The notes under the pieces: generated by a model
What the model was told of the DNA's origin: nothing
What the model saw: only the letters and a program-made list of their open reading frames with translations
Database searches by the model: none
Translations under genes and position numbers: made by a program
DNA from: Planococcaceae bacterium UBA3370
GTDB lineage: Bacteria > Bacillota > Bacilli > Bacillales_A > Planococcaceae
Length of the DNA stretch: 5,080 nt
Direction: 5' to 3'
Assembly (NCBI GenBank): GCA_002360295.1
Contig: DEQI01000350.1
Coordinates: 1 to 5,080 of the forward strand
Shown: positions 1-5,080 of the stretch, piece after piece
Position numbering within the stretch: the first letter of the stretch is position 1
How the letters are laid out: every line of letters starts with the position of its first letter

Positions 1-334
1 ATAGAAAGTTATTAAAAAAGCAAAAAAATATTTAAATAATTTACTTATGATAGGTATTAATTTCTATATGGATAGGAGTTTATTATTGAAAAAGGAAAAT
101 TAGAATAAGCTAAAATGGGATTCATTGTCTGATTAGTGTTATTCATGTAAACTTATTTGTGCGTTTATCATTTATTATAAGGGGTTGTATAGTTTACCTC
201 CGCCCAACCAGGATAAATGATTTTATTATGTGTGAATTATATTAGTTGAATTATTTATATGAGACCGCAAGTAAAATTAATAGGAAGGTATATTAAAGAT
301 AAATAGAAAGTGATTATAAAAAAGGAGATAGAAG
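1..334. other. AT-rich intergenic region without a supported gene
   Basis: No reading frame of useful length opens here on either strand, and short frames are broken by frequent stops. The one structural element is the imperfect inverted repeat at 167-221, entered separately. A possible but weak sigma-A-like pair is TTGTCT (125-130) and TAAACT (148-153) with a 17-nt spacer, about 180 nt ahead of the hydrolase start. I do not regard it as established. The end of the region holds the hydrolase ribosome binding site, AAGGAGAT at 322-329. Any gene to the left must lie outside the window. Confidence 0.6.
167..221 (+). repeat. Imperfect inverted repeat, possible terminator or leader hairpin
   Basis: The arms ATCATTTAT (167-175) and ATAAATGAT (213-221) are perfectly complementary over 9 bp. 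Inside them a second short stem, GGTTG (183-187) with CAACC (205-209), can form across an asymmetric internal loop. The 3' arm runs into a T-rich tract (221-228). This could be a weak rho-independent terminator for a gene upstream of the window, or a structure in the hydrolase 5' leader. The outer stem is almost all A-T, so stability is modest and the function is an inference. Confidence 0.35.
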
Positions 335-1084
335 ATGAAGTCAAAAAAATTATTCAAATATAGCGTTTTAAGTGGAGTCGCTATATTAATATTATTAGTG
401 TCAGGCTTTTTTATTTATGTCAGTTCCTATTATAAGGCCAACTCATTAGCTTTGGATAGCTTAACATCCGACGACCAAGTGAACGTTTATGAAAATGAAG
501 ATATTATTTTTGAACCAGTAGAGAATGCTCAAAATATTGGATTTATTTTTTATCCAGGAGCAAAGGTAGAGCCTACAGCATATGCTCCAATGGCAAAGGA
601 AATTGCAGCGAATGGATATACTACAATTATTGCAAAAATGAGCTTTAACTTGGCTATTTTATCGCCCAATAGAGCAGATGAAATAATAAGTCAATACAAA
701 GATATTGATACGTGGGTTATAGGAGGACATTCCTTAGGTGGAGTGATGGCATCTAATTATGCACTTGAAAATGATCAAATAAAAGGATTAGTATTGCTTG
801 CTTCCTATCCCCAAGATAAAACAATCCTTACTGATACCAAGATAAAGGTATTATCATTATGGGGGAGTAATGATCAAGTGGCAGATTTAAACAAAGTAAA
901 GGCCGCTAAAAATATGATGCCAGATGACGCACAATTTATAGAAATTGTAGGCGGAAATCATGGTGGTTTTGGTGATTATGGACACCAAAAAGGTGACGGG
1001 GAAGCTTCAATTACAAATAAAGAGCAGATAACGGAAACATCAACATACATTATTGAATTTTTAGATCGTTTAACTAAGGAATAA
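335..1084 (+). CDS. Membrane-anchored alpha/beta hydrolase
   Basis: This 249-residue protein looks like a small alpha/beta-hydrolase-fold enzyme of the Abhydrolase_5 type. Residues about 9-30 form one hydrophobic segment after a Lys-rich start (signal anchor or uncleaved signal), with no lipobox, so the catalytic domain is probably outside the membrane. The nucleophile elbow is GHSLGG at 131-136 with Ser133. The likely acid is Asp180 in GSND (177-180), and the likely base is His209 in GGNHGGFG. The early FYPGAKVEP segment (72-80) is where the oxyanion region of this family lies, and GDYGHQKGDG (213-222) is a recognisable family tail motif. All three triad residues are present and the length is normal. 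The ATG at 335 is preceded by AAGGAGAT with a 5-7 nt gap. The gene seems monocistronic, with a terminator at 1179-1222. The substrate (ester, peptide or other) cannot be read from the sequence. Confidence 0.88.
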   Translation: MKSKKLFKYSVLSGVAILILLVSGFFIYVSSYYKANSLALDSLTSDDQVNVYENEDIIFEPVENAQNIGFIFYPGAKVEPTAYAPMAKEIAANGYTTIIAKMSFNLAILSPNRADEIISQYKDIDTWVIGGHSLGGVMASNYALENDQIKGLVLLASYPQDKTILTDTKIKVLSLWGSNDQVADLNKVKAAKNMMPDDAQFIEIVGGNHGGFGDYGHQKGDGEASITNKEQITETSTYIIEFLDRLTKE

Positions 1085-1092
1085 TTAATTCA

Positions 1093-1118
1093 ATGTAAGG
1101 GAAGTTGAAGCTTTACAT
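1093..1118 (+). repeat. Short inverted repeat just after the hydrolase stop
   Basis: ATGTAAGG (1093-1100) can pair with CTTTACAT (1111-1118) over 8 bp, with one G-U pair and a 10-nt loop, starting 8 nt after the hydrolase stop codon. It is followed by an A/G-rich stretch, not by T's, so it does not look like an intrinsic terminator. At most it is a weak 3' UTR hairpin. Confidence 0.25.
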
Positions 1119-1178
1119 GAATAAGAGAGTACGTACTTTAGTCTCATAGAACTATAAGTAAGTTTAATAGGATAAAAG

Positions 1179-1222
1179 GAGCCCTCGAGTAGTAAGTCAA
1201 CTCGGGGGTTCTGTTATTTATT
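1179..1222 (+). terminator. Rho-independent terminator of the hydrolase gene
   Basis: The arms at 1179-1190 (GAGCCCTCGAGT) and 1200-1211 (ACTCGGGGGTTC) form a 12-bp GC-rich stem with two G-U pairs around a 9-nt loop. The T-rich tail TGTTATTTATT follows at 1212-1222. The G-U pairs favour reading on the + strand, as does the tail, so it should end the transcript of the hydrolase that stops at 1084. Confidence 0.85.
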
Positions 1223-1283
1223 ACATCATTTCATTGGTCAGAATGTGAAAAAGGAGTTGACTATATATTAGTTAATGTAAGGA

Positions 1284-1320
1284 ACTACCTAAAACATGGC
1301 ACAATAGTGTTTTAGGTAGT
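1284..1320 (-). terminator. Terminator of the rocB-like gene, possibly bidirectional
   Basis: ACTACCTAAAACA (1284-1296) and TGTTTTAGGTAGT (1308-1320) are perfect 13-bp inverted arms around an 11-nt loop. On the minus strand the hairpin starts 34 nt after the rocB-like stop codon and is followed by TTCCTTACATT, a moderately T-rich tail. On the plus strand the tail CTTCATTTCATC is also moderately T-rich, so it may act as a backup terminator for read-through from the hydrolase. The tails are less ideal than that at 1212-1222. Confidence 0.7.
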
Positions 1321-1354
1321 CTTCATTTCATCAAATTGAGTGTTCGTTTAACGG

Positions 1355-3022
1355 CTACAGGCTGTTATCTGCGTTAGCTAATAGATTCTGGATAACAAGA
1401 TTTGTTATATTCGGTACTATTTCAAGAGAATACTTCATTTCCATTCTCTCCAGTTTTTTATGAGCATCCAAACCATATGGACCAATGTTAATGACAGGGA
1501 CGTTGATATCGCGAATATCTTGAAACTCAACATAGTGTTTTGTGCCCCAACCAGGATTATTTTTTGATACAGCATTAATTCCATCTTCATCATCACTTAA
1601 AGCCATAAAGCTCATATCAGAGATATACGGGAAAAAGTTTCGCGTAACAATAGGATGTGGATACGCTGGCTGTATAGTCTCCACTGCTTTATCAAGTGCA
1701 CTAATTAAGTTAAGCTCATCTTTTGTTTTCCCTGTTACTTCAATCCTTGGTGAGTAAAGAGAAGAGTAAAATAAAATAATTGCTGGATCTTTATCCTTCA
1801 TCCATTTCCAAGCTTCCTCAACAACGCGTGCGGCAAACATACGCGTATCTAATTCCGTATTTTTTAAGAGAATCTGTTTAAATTCATTCATATGTGTAAT
1901 GAATGATTCTCCGTTTTCTTTGATTAACAACTGCTCCATCTCTTCGTATGTAAAAACTCTCGGCTTCCAAGGAGGCGAGACAAAAGGTTCGCCACTCACC
2001 TCACTGTATTTTCGGTACCTCTCTTCAAAAGTAGTAAGCGCATTGGAAAAAGCAATTATCGCTTGTTCTTTTAGCTTCACTAGTACATCTTTTGGAGACC
2101 AAGAATGAATAAAGAAATTATAATAAACATAAGCCGATAGTGCTGTTTGAACGGTATAAGATGGTTTTAAGTCCGTTTGTTTTAATGATACCGGCGGAAC
2201 GGTTGTTTCTCCATAAGCCTCGTTACAAAGCTCTGGATTATAGTTAATTTGCTTTGTCAGTTCAGCAGCAATAAAGTTAGGATCCAAACCTTCAAATGCT
2301 GATCCAACATGTGTTTCTGCACCCGTTATAAAGAATGATGGCAGCAGTTTACCAACCGTTCCTTTATAGATATAGCGGTTTTCATCCCCTTCAAAGCGGG
2401 GTGAAACGAAATCAGAATTGATGGCAGCAATATATTCAAAACCATGTTCCTCTTTCCATCTTTTTAACGTTTTTAAAGAAGAAAGAACCCCATGTGAACC
2501 GTCTTCCTCATCACACTCCGCTAACAATAAAATGTTGCCATCCAGTTCCTCAGGATGTTCGGAATAGTATTTTAATAGATAGAGATGGCTAGCAACACCG
2601 CTTTTCATATCAAGGACGCCACGGCCAAATAACCAATCACCGGATTCTAAATGTTCTTTGGCAGAAGCAGGTAGTTTTTCTTTTTTCAATGCTTCCATCA
2701 GGGCATCTGGAGAACAGGCATATTCTTTCAACTGATTGAAATCATCAATCCCGACCGTATCGATATGGCCCATTAAAATAATGGTGCGGTTGCTATTTCC
2801 TTTTTCCCCTTTAACAAATGCCATCACATTATATCGTTCTTGATCATCATTTACTGTCTTCTCTAAAGCTACTGAACTAGAGTTTTGTAAAAAGTAGGGT
2901 AATGAAGAGATGGTCTGGAATAAAGAATGGGCGATGTTTCCTTCACCAGTTGTATTTACGATACTTTCTATGTGAACAAGCTGTTTCGTATAAGTAAGTA
3001 TATCTTCACGGCAATTTAACAT
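1355..3022 (-). CDS. rocB: RocB-like M20 family metallohydrolase
   Basis: This 555-residue protein resembles RocB of the Bacillus arginine/ornithine utilisation system (about 560-570 residues), a member of the M20/M25/M40 zinc peptidase and deacylase superfamily. The metal site looks complete: His86 and Asp88 in MGHIDTVG, Asp138 in GRGVLDMKSG (133-142), the EExG pair Glu172-Glu173, Asp204 in NSDFVSP, and His521 in GLDAHKKLERM. His238 in ETHVGSAFEG lies in the segment where the lid/dimer domain of M20 enzymes begins. There is no signal peptide, so it should be cytoplasmic. RocB's exact reaction is not settled to my knowledge; it is often labelled an N-deacylase, and amide or peptide-bond hydrolysis is the safe inference. 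The ATG has AAAGGAGG 7 nt ahead (3030-3037). It is transcribed alone, divergently from the lysine-riboswitch operon. No sigma-54 site or arginine-regulator box is evident, unlike B. subtilis roc operons. Confidence 0.88.
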   Translation of the reverse strand: MLNCREDILTYTKQLVHIESIVNTTGEGNIAHSLFQTISSLPYFLQNSSSVALEKTVNDDQERYNVMAFVKGEKGNSNRTIILMGHIDTVGIDDFNQLKEYACSPDALMEALKKEKLPASAKEHLESGDWLFGRGVLDMKSGVASHLYLLKYYSEHPEELDGNILLLAECDEEDGSHGVLSSLKTLKRWKEEHGFEYIAAINSDFVSPRFEGDENRYIYKGTVGKLLPSFFITGAETHVGSAFEGLDPNFIAAELTKQINYNPELCNEAYGETTVPPVSLKQTDLKPSYTVQTALSAYVYYNFFIHSWSPKDVLVKLKEQAIIAFSNALTTFEERYRKYSEVSGEPFVSPPWKPRVFTYEEMEQLLIKENGESFITHMNEFKQILLKNTELDTRMFAARVVEEAWKWMKDKDPAIILFYSSLYSPRIEVTGKTKDELNLISALDKAVETIQPAYPHPIVTRNFFPYISDMSFMALSDDEDGINAVSKNNPGWGTKHYVEFQDIRDINVPVINIGPYGLDAHKKLERMEMKYSLEIVPNITNLVIQNLLANADNSL

Positions 3023-3058
3023 AAGATTGCCTCCTTTTTTTGGATGTTATTGTATCAA

Positions 3059-3087
3059 AATGTAACTTAAGATATAACCCCAGTCAA
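3059..3087 (-). promoter_or_regulatory. Sigma-A-like promoter of the rocB-like gene
   Basis: On the minus strand, TTGACT (3087-3082) serves as the -35 and TACATT (3064-3059) as the -10, separated by exactly 17 nt. The hexamers match the consensus at 5/6 and 4/6. The predicted start leaves a short leader of roughly 30 nt before the ATG at 3022. B. subtilis roc operons use sigma-54 (SigL) promoters. I found no -24/-12 element here, so the gene seems to be read by the housekeeping factor. Confidence 0.55.
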
Positions 3088-3107
3088 GTATATATCGTAA
3101 ATTTTTG

Positions 3108-3151
3108 TTGTATTATTCGAAATATTCTACTATACTGGATAAAGTTATAAT
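3108..3151 (+). promoter_or_regulatory. Promoter region of the lysine-riboswitch operon
   Basis: TTGTAT (3108-3113) and TATACT (3131-3136) lie 17 nt apart and make a reasonable sigma-A-like promoter (3/6 and 5/6 matches). A perfect TATAAT follows at 3146-3151 but has no good -35 at the usual distance (TATTCT at 3123-3128). Either -10 would start the RNA about 15-30 nt before the extended P1 stem of the riboswitch, which is the right place. Which of the two is used cannot be decided by eye. Confidence 0.55.
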
Positions 3152-3175
3152 AAACTTCATATCAAATCCTCATCT

Positions 3176-3374
3176 TTTGCATTAGGTGGGGTAGAGGTCG
3201 CGATTTATAAAAGTATCCTATTGGAGATTAAGTGAAATCTAGGAAAATAGGAAAAAGGATAATTCGCCGAAGCTTTTTGAAATCACTATTTTCAATAAAG
3301 CTGGGGCTGTACTCGAATAGGGGCAGAACTGTCACAATTTCTTAGAATTGTGGAGAACTACACAAAAATGCAAA
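3176..3374 (+). promoter_or_regulatory. Lysine riboswitch (L-box) aptamer
   Basis: The conserved blocks of the lysine aptamer appear in order: GTAGAGGTCGCGA (3191-3203), AGTA (3212-3215), TTGGAGA (3221-3227), GCCGAAGC (3266-3273), GCTGGGGCTG (3300-3309), CTGTCAC (3329-3335) and TGGAGAACTAC (3351-3361). The five helices can be drawn. P1 is GTAG/CTAC (3191-3194 with 3358-3361), extended by TTTGCAT/ATGCAAA (3176-3182 with 3368-3374). P2 has TATCC/GGATA (3214-3218 with 3257-3261) and a tip AGATT/AATCT. P3 is 3272-3282 with 3290-3301, P4 is 3307-3314 with 3320-3326, and P5 is CACAATT/AATTGTG (3333-3339 with 3346-3352). Layout and order match the B. subtilis lysC leader as I remember it. Lysine binding should stabilise P1 and favour the terminator at 3392-3426, shutting off the importer operon. 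Confidence 0.95.
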
Positions 3375-3409
3375 GAGTTGAGGGTGTATCGAAAACACTG
3401 TCAATTATT
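3373..3409 (+). promoter_or_regulatory. Candidate antiterminator helix of the lysine riboswitch
   Basis: TTGA (3378-3381) pairs with TCAA (3401-3404), and GGTGT (3383-3387) pairs with ACACT (3395-3399, one G-U), separated by a single G-G mismatch and closed by a 7-nt loop. The stem extends outward with AG/TT (3376-3377 with 3405-3406) and AA/TT (3373-3374 with 3408-3409). It takes up almost the whole 5' arm of the terminator (3392-3402) and also the last bases of the P1 3' strand, so it excludes both. That is the geometry expected for the lysine-free, transcribing state. I derived the pairing by eye; no energy was calculated. Confidence 0.6.
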
Positions 3410-3426
3410 ACGGACAGTGTTTTTTT
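3392..3426 (+). terminator. Intrinsic terminator of the lysine riboswitch
   Basis: AAAACACTGTC (3392-3402) and GACAGTGTTTT (3413-3423) form a perfect 11-bp stem around a 10-nt loop, running straight into a T-run ending at 3426. It stands between the aptamer and the first structural gene, 20 nt ahead of its ATG, so it acts as the off-switch of the expression platform rather than as the end of an upstream gene. Confidence 0.92.
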
Positions 3427-3446
3427 ATATTTAAGGAGGAATAAAA

Positions 3447-4262
3447 ATGAAAAATATGAAAAAGTTATCTGTTATTTTGATTACTGCAATGTTGTTGATT
3501 TTATCAGCATGTGGTACGGAAAAAAGTAATCAAGGAGAAAAAGGTACTACATCAAGTGGATCTAACAATGGATTAGTGAAAGAGGGATCGTTTACATTTG
3601 CGATGACAGGGCAGTATTTACCATTAAATTTCTTAAAAGATGGAGAATTGACTGGGTTTGATGTGGAGATTGGAACTGAAATCGCTAAACGGATGGGGCT
3701 TGAGGCAAATCCTGTTACAAATCCTTGGGAAACAATGATTCAAGGGCTAAAGGCAAATAAATATGATGCGATAATTGGAAGTATGACCGCAACACCTGAA
3801 CGTGATAAGCAAATTGATTTTACTGAACCATATTATCTGTCAGGTGCACAAATTTTTGTTGCAGATAACAATACAGATATTCAATCTAAAGAAGACTTAA
3901 AAGGTAAAACAATCGGAGTTATTCAAGCAAGCACTTGGAAGAGTATTGCGGAATCATTGACTTCCTCTGATAAGGTGAAAGGTTATCCAGTTGATGTTAA
4001 TGCACTTCAAGATTTGACACTAGGTCGTTTAGATGCCGTTATTACCGATAAAATTGTTGGTTTAAGTGCAAAAAATGAAAAAGGCTTAAAAATTAAAGCT
4101 ATTGGCGATTTATTAAGTGAAGACCGCGTGAGTATAGGTATTACAGAAGGGAATACAGAGCTGGCAAACAAAATTAACGAGGCACTTCAATCCATGATTG
4201 ATGATGGTACATATGAAGACATTAGTATGAAGTGGTTTAATACAAACATCATGGAAAGATAA
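3447..4262 (+). CDS. Amino acid ABC transporter substrate-binding lipoprotein (probably lysine)
   Basis: This 271-residue protein is a family 3 periplasmic-type binding protein. A lipoprotein signal peptide ends in the lipobox LSAC, with Cys22 as the lipidated residue. A Ser/Gly/Asn-rich linker (about 24-43) then leads to the bilobed binding domain (about 47-266). The family signature GFDVEIGTEIAKRM lies at 70-83. In TPERDKQIDFTEPYY (116-130), Arg119 is the expected ligand for the substrate carboxylate. Asp201 in ITDKIVG is the expected partner of the alpha-amino group, as in HisJ-type proteins. It is the first gene behind the lysine riboswitch, which makes lysine the best substrate guess. 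By protein sequence alone arginine, cystine or glutamine would remain open. AAGGAGGA (3433-3440) supports the ATG at 3447; a second ATG at 3456 would shorten the signal peptide's basic start. Confidence 0.93.
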   Translation: MKNMKKLSVILITAMLLILSACGTEKSNQGEKGTTSSGSNNGLVKEGSFTFAMTGQYLPLNFLKDGELTGFDVEIGTEIAKRMGLEANPVTNPWETMIQGLKANKYDAIIGSMTATPERDKQIDFTEPYYLSGAQIFVADNNTDIQSKEDLKGKTIGVIQASTWKSIAESLTSSDKVKGYPVDVNALQDLTLGRLDAVITDKIVGLSAKNEKGLKIKAIGDLLSEDRVSIGITEGNTELANKINEALQSMIDDGTYEDISMKWFNTNIMER

Positions 4263-4323
4263 GTAGTAGTGTTTTGGTAAGCACCTTGTATTAAGCGCAA
4301 CTATAAGGAAGGAGGCTATTCTC

Positions 4324-5007
4324 ATGGATTTTTTACAAAATATTTTGGATATTTTTAGTGAACATGGAGTGGCTTTTTTAAAAGCTTCTTGGATGACCAT
4401 TTCTATAACGGCTATTTCATTGCTATTTGCTATGATTATTGGCCTTATTATTGCTGGTTTTAAAATTTCTTCAAAAAGGATTCTCAATTGGATTGCCGAT
4501 ATTTATATAGGGATTATCAGGGGAACACCTCTCATTGTTCAGATTATGTTTTTATATTATGGGTTAGCCAATATCATTAATTTGGACAATTTCACAGCAG
4601 GTGCATTAGCATTGGGTATTCATACCGGTGCTTATATTGCTGAAATCTTTAGAGGGTCCGTACAATCCATTGATCGCGGACAGATGGAAGCGGCGAGGTC
4701 TTTAGGGATGTCTTCTTCACTTGCCATGAGAAGAATTATTTTTCCACAAGCTTTCAAGAGATCCATCCCTCCGTTGGCGAATCAGTTCATTATTGGCTTA
4801 AAAGATTCTTCTTTAGTCGCTTATATTTCGGTAACAGATTTATATAACACCGCTTTAGGAGTTCAAGGAGAAAACTATATGCCATTTGAAACTTATTTTG
4901 TTGTCGGAATCTATTATTTAGTCATTGTGCTTATTTTCACTTGGATTGCTAAACGAATTGAGCAAAAAATGGATGTTAGCAAGCCGAAGGAGGTTATGAT
5001 CGCATGA
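4324..5007 (+). CDS. Amino acid ABC transporter permease (probably lysine)
   Basis: This 227-residue membrane protein belongs to the HisM/GlnP-type polar amino acid permeases. Hydrophobic segments lie at about 24-46, 59-80, 90-108, 150-170 and 189-210. The family sequence RGTPLIVQ sits at 66-73. The cytoplasmic EAA loop, which docks on the ATPase, reads MEAARSLGMSS from 121 and continues to FPQAFKRSIPPL (140-151). It would form the channel, perhaps as a homodimer, since no second permease is seen before the ATPase. It follows the binding protein after 61 nt and has AAGGAGG (4309-4315) 8 nt ahead of its ATG. Its last codons overlap the ATPase start by 4 nt (ATGA), suggesting translational coupling. 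Lysine specificity is inferred from the riboswitch. Confidence 0.94.
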   Translation: MDFLQNILDIFSEHGVAFLKASWMTISITAISLLFAMIIGLIIAGFKISSKRILNWIADIYIGIIRGTPLIVQIMFLYYGLANIINLDNFTAGALALGIHTGAYIAEIFRGSVQSIDRGQMEAARSLGMSSSLAMRRIIFPQAFKRSIPPLANQFIIGLKDSSLVAYISVTDLYNTALGVQGENYMPFETYFVVGIYYLVIVLIFTWIAKRIEQKMDVSKPKEVMIA

Positions 5008-5080
5008 TTGAAATACAAAATCTTTCAAAATCCTATGGAAAGCTTGAAGTGTTAAAGAATATCAACTTAAGTATAAATGA
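5004..5080 (+). CDS. Amino acid ABC transporter ATP-binding protein, cut by the window edge
   Basis: Only the first 25 codons are visible, and they read like the start of an ABC ATPase of the GlnQ/HisP type: MIEIQNLSKSYG followed by a VLKNINLSI strand. Tyr11 is in the position of the A-loop aromatic residue that stacks on adenine. The Walker A motif lies beyond the window. GAAGGAGG (4986-4993), inside the end of the permease gene, is its ribosome binding site, 10 nt ahead of the ATG, and the ATGA overlap ties it to the permease. It should energise the importer formed with the two upstream genes. Confidence 0.9.
   Translation, partial: MIEIQNLSKSYGKLEVLKNINLSIN

Noticed and set aside
1128..1137. 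Perfect 10-bp palindrome AGTACGTACT after the hydrolase gene
   Set aside because: It is short, is not placed near a promoter and matches no operator that I can name, so chance is enough to explain it.
1092..1282. AATGTAAGG occurring twice (about 1092-1100 and 1274-1282)
   Set aside because: A single 9-mer repeated in AT-rich DNA, without extension or a third copy, is expected by chance.
1297..1313. TGGCAC followed by AATAGTGTTTT, resembling a sigma-54 -24/-12 promoter of the kind that drives roc operons
   Set aside because: The required GC of the -12 element is missing at the right spacing, and the site lies in the loop of a terminator hairpin and points toward the 3' end of rocB.
1542..1757. 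Open frame of 71 codons on the + strand inside the rocB-like gene
   Set aside because: It lies antisense to a well-supported M20 enzyme with an intact active site, resembles no family, and has no good ribosome binding site.
1899..2108. Open frame of 69 codons on the + strand inside the rocB-like gene
   Set aside because: It is a shadow of the minus-strand coding sequence, with no recognisable domain or translation signal.
4271..4290. Possible small hairpin (GGT/ACC) between the binding protein and permease genes
   Set aside because: The stem is only three base pairs and has no T-tail, so it is not credible as an attenuator or terminator.
4113..4487. Open frame of 124 codons on the - strand across the end of the binding protein and the start of the permease
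   Set aside because: It overlaps two clear transporter genes, and its translation resembles no family.

Overview
The window is AT-rich DNA with strong AAGGAGG-type ribosome binding sites, sigma-A-like promoters, intrinsic terminators and a classical lysine riboswitch. Together with RocB-like and amino-acid ABC transporter proteins of Bacillus type, this points to a low-GC Gram-positive of the Bacillaceae or a close relative. The genus cannot be fixed from the sequence alone.

Layout: positions 1-334 carry no gene that I can support, only AT-rich DNA with one long imperfect inverted repeat (167-221). A membrane-anchored alpha/beta hydrolase (335-1084, +) follows and has its own terminator (1179-1222). 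A RocB-like M20 metallohydrolase (1355-3022, -) converges on it. A perfect 13-bp stem (1284-1320) between the two genes most likely ends the rocB transcript.

The 424-bp gap at 3023-3446 is a divergent control region. One arm is a sigma-A-like promoter for rocB. The other is a promoter followed by a complete lysine riboswitch (aptamer about 3176-3374), a candidate antiterminator (3373-3409) and an intrinsic terminator (3392-3426). Behind it lies an ABC importer operon: substrate-binding lipoprotein (3447-4262), permease (4324-5007) and the start of the ATPase (5004 to the window edge).

How it works together: the riboswitch should stop transcription of the importer when lysine is plentiful, so the operon is best read as a lysine (or lysine-like basic amino acid) uptake system, although protein similarity alone would only say 'polar or basic amino acid'. 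The neighbouring RocB-like enzyme belongs to a family tied to arginine/ornithine use. Its link to lysine uptake is only a matter of position. I see no mobile element, CRISPR array, tRNA or rRNA. The most informative element is the lysine riboswitch with its resolvable terminator/antiterminator switch, which is a known class in a useful context rather than a new system.
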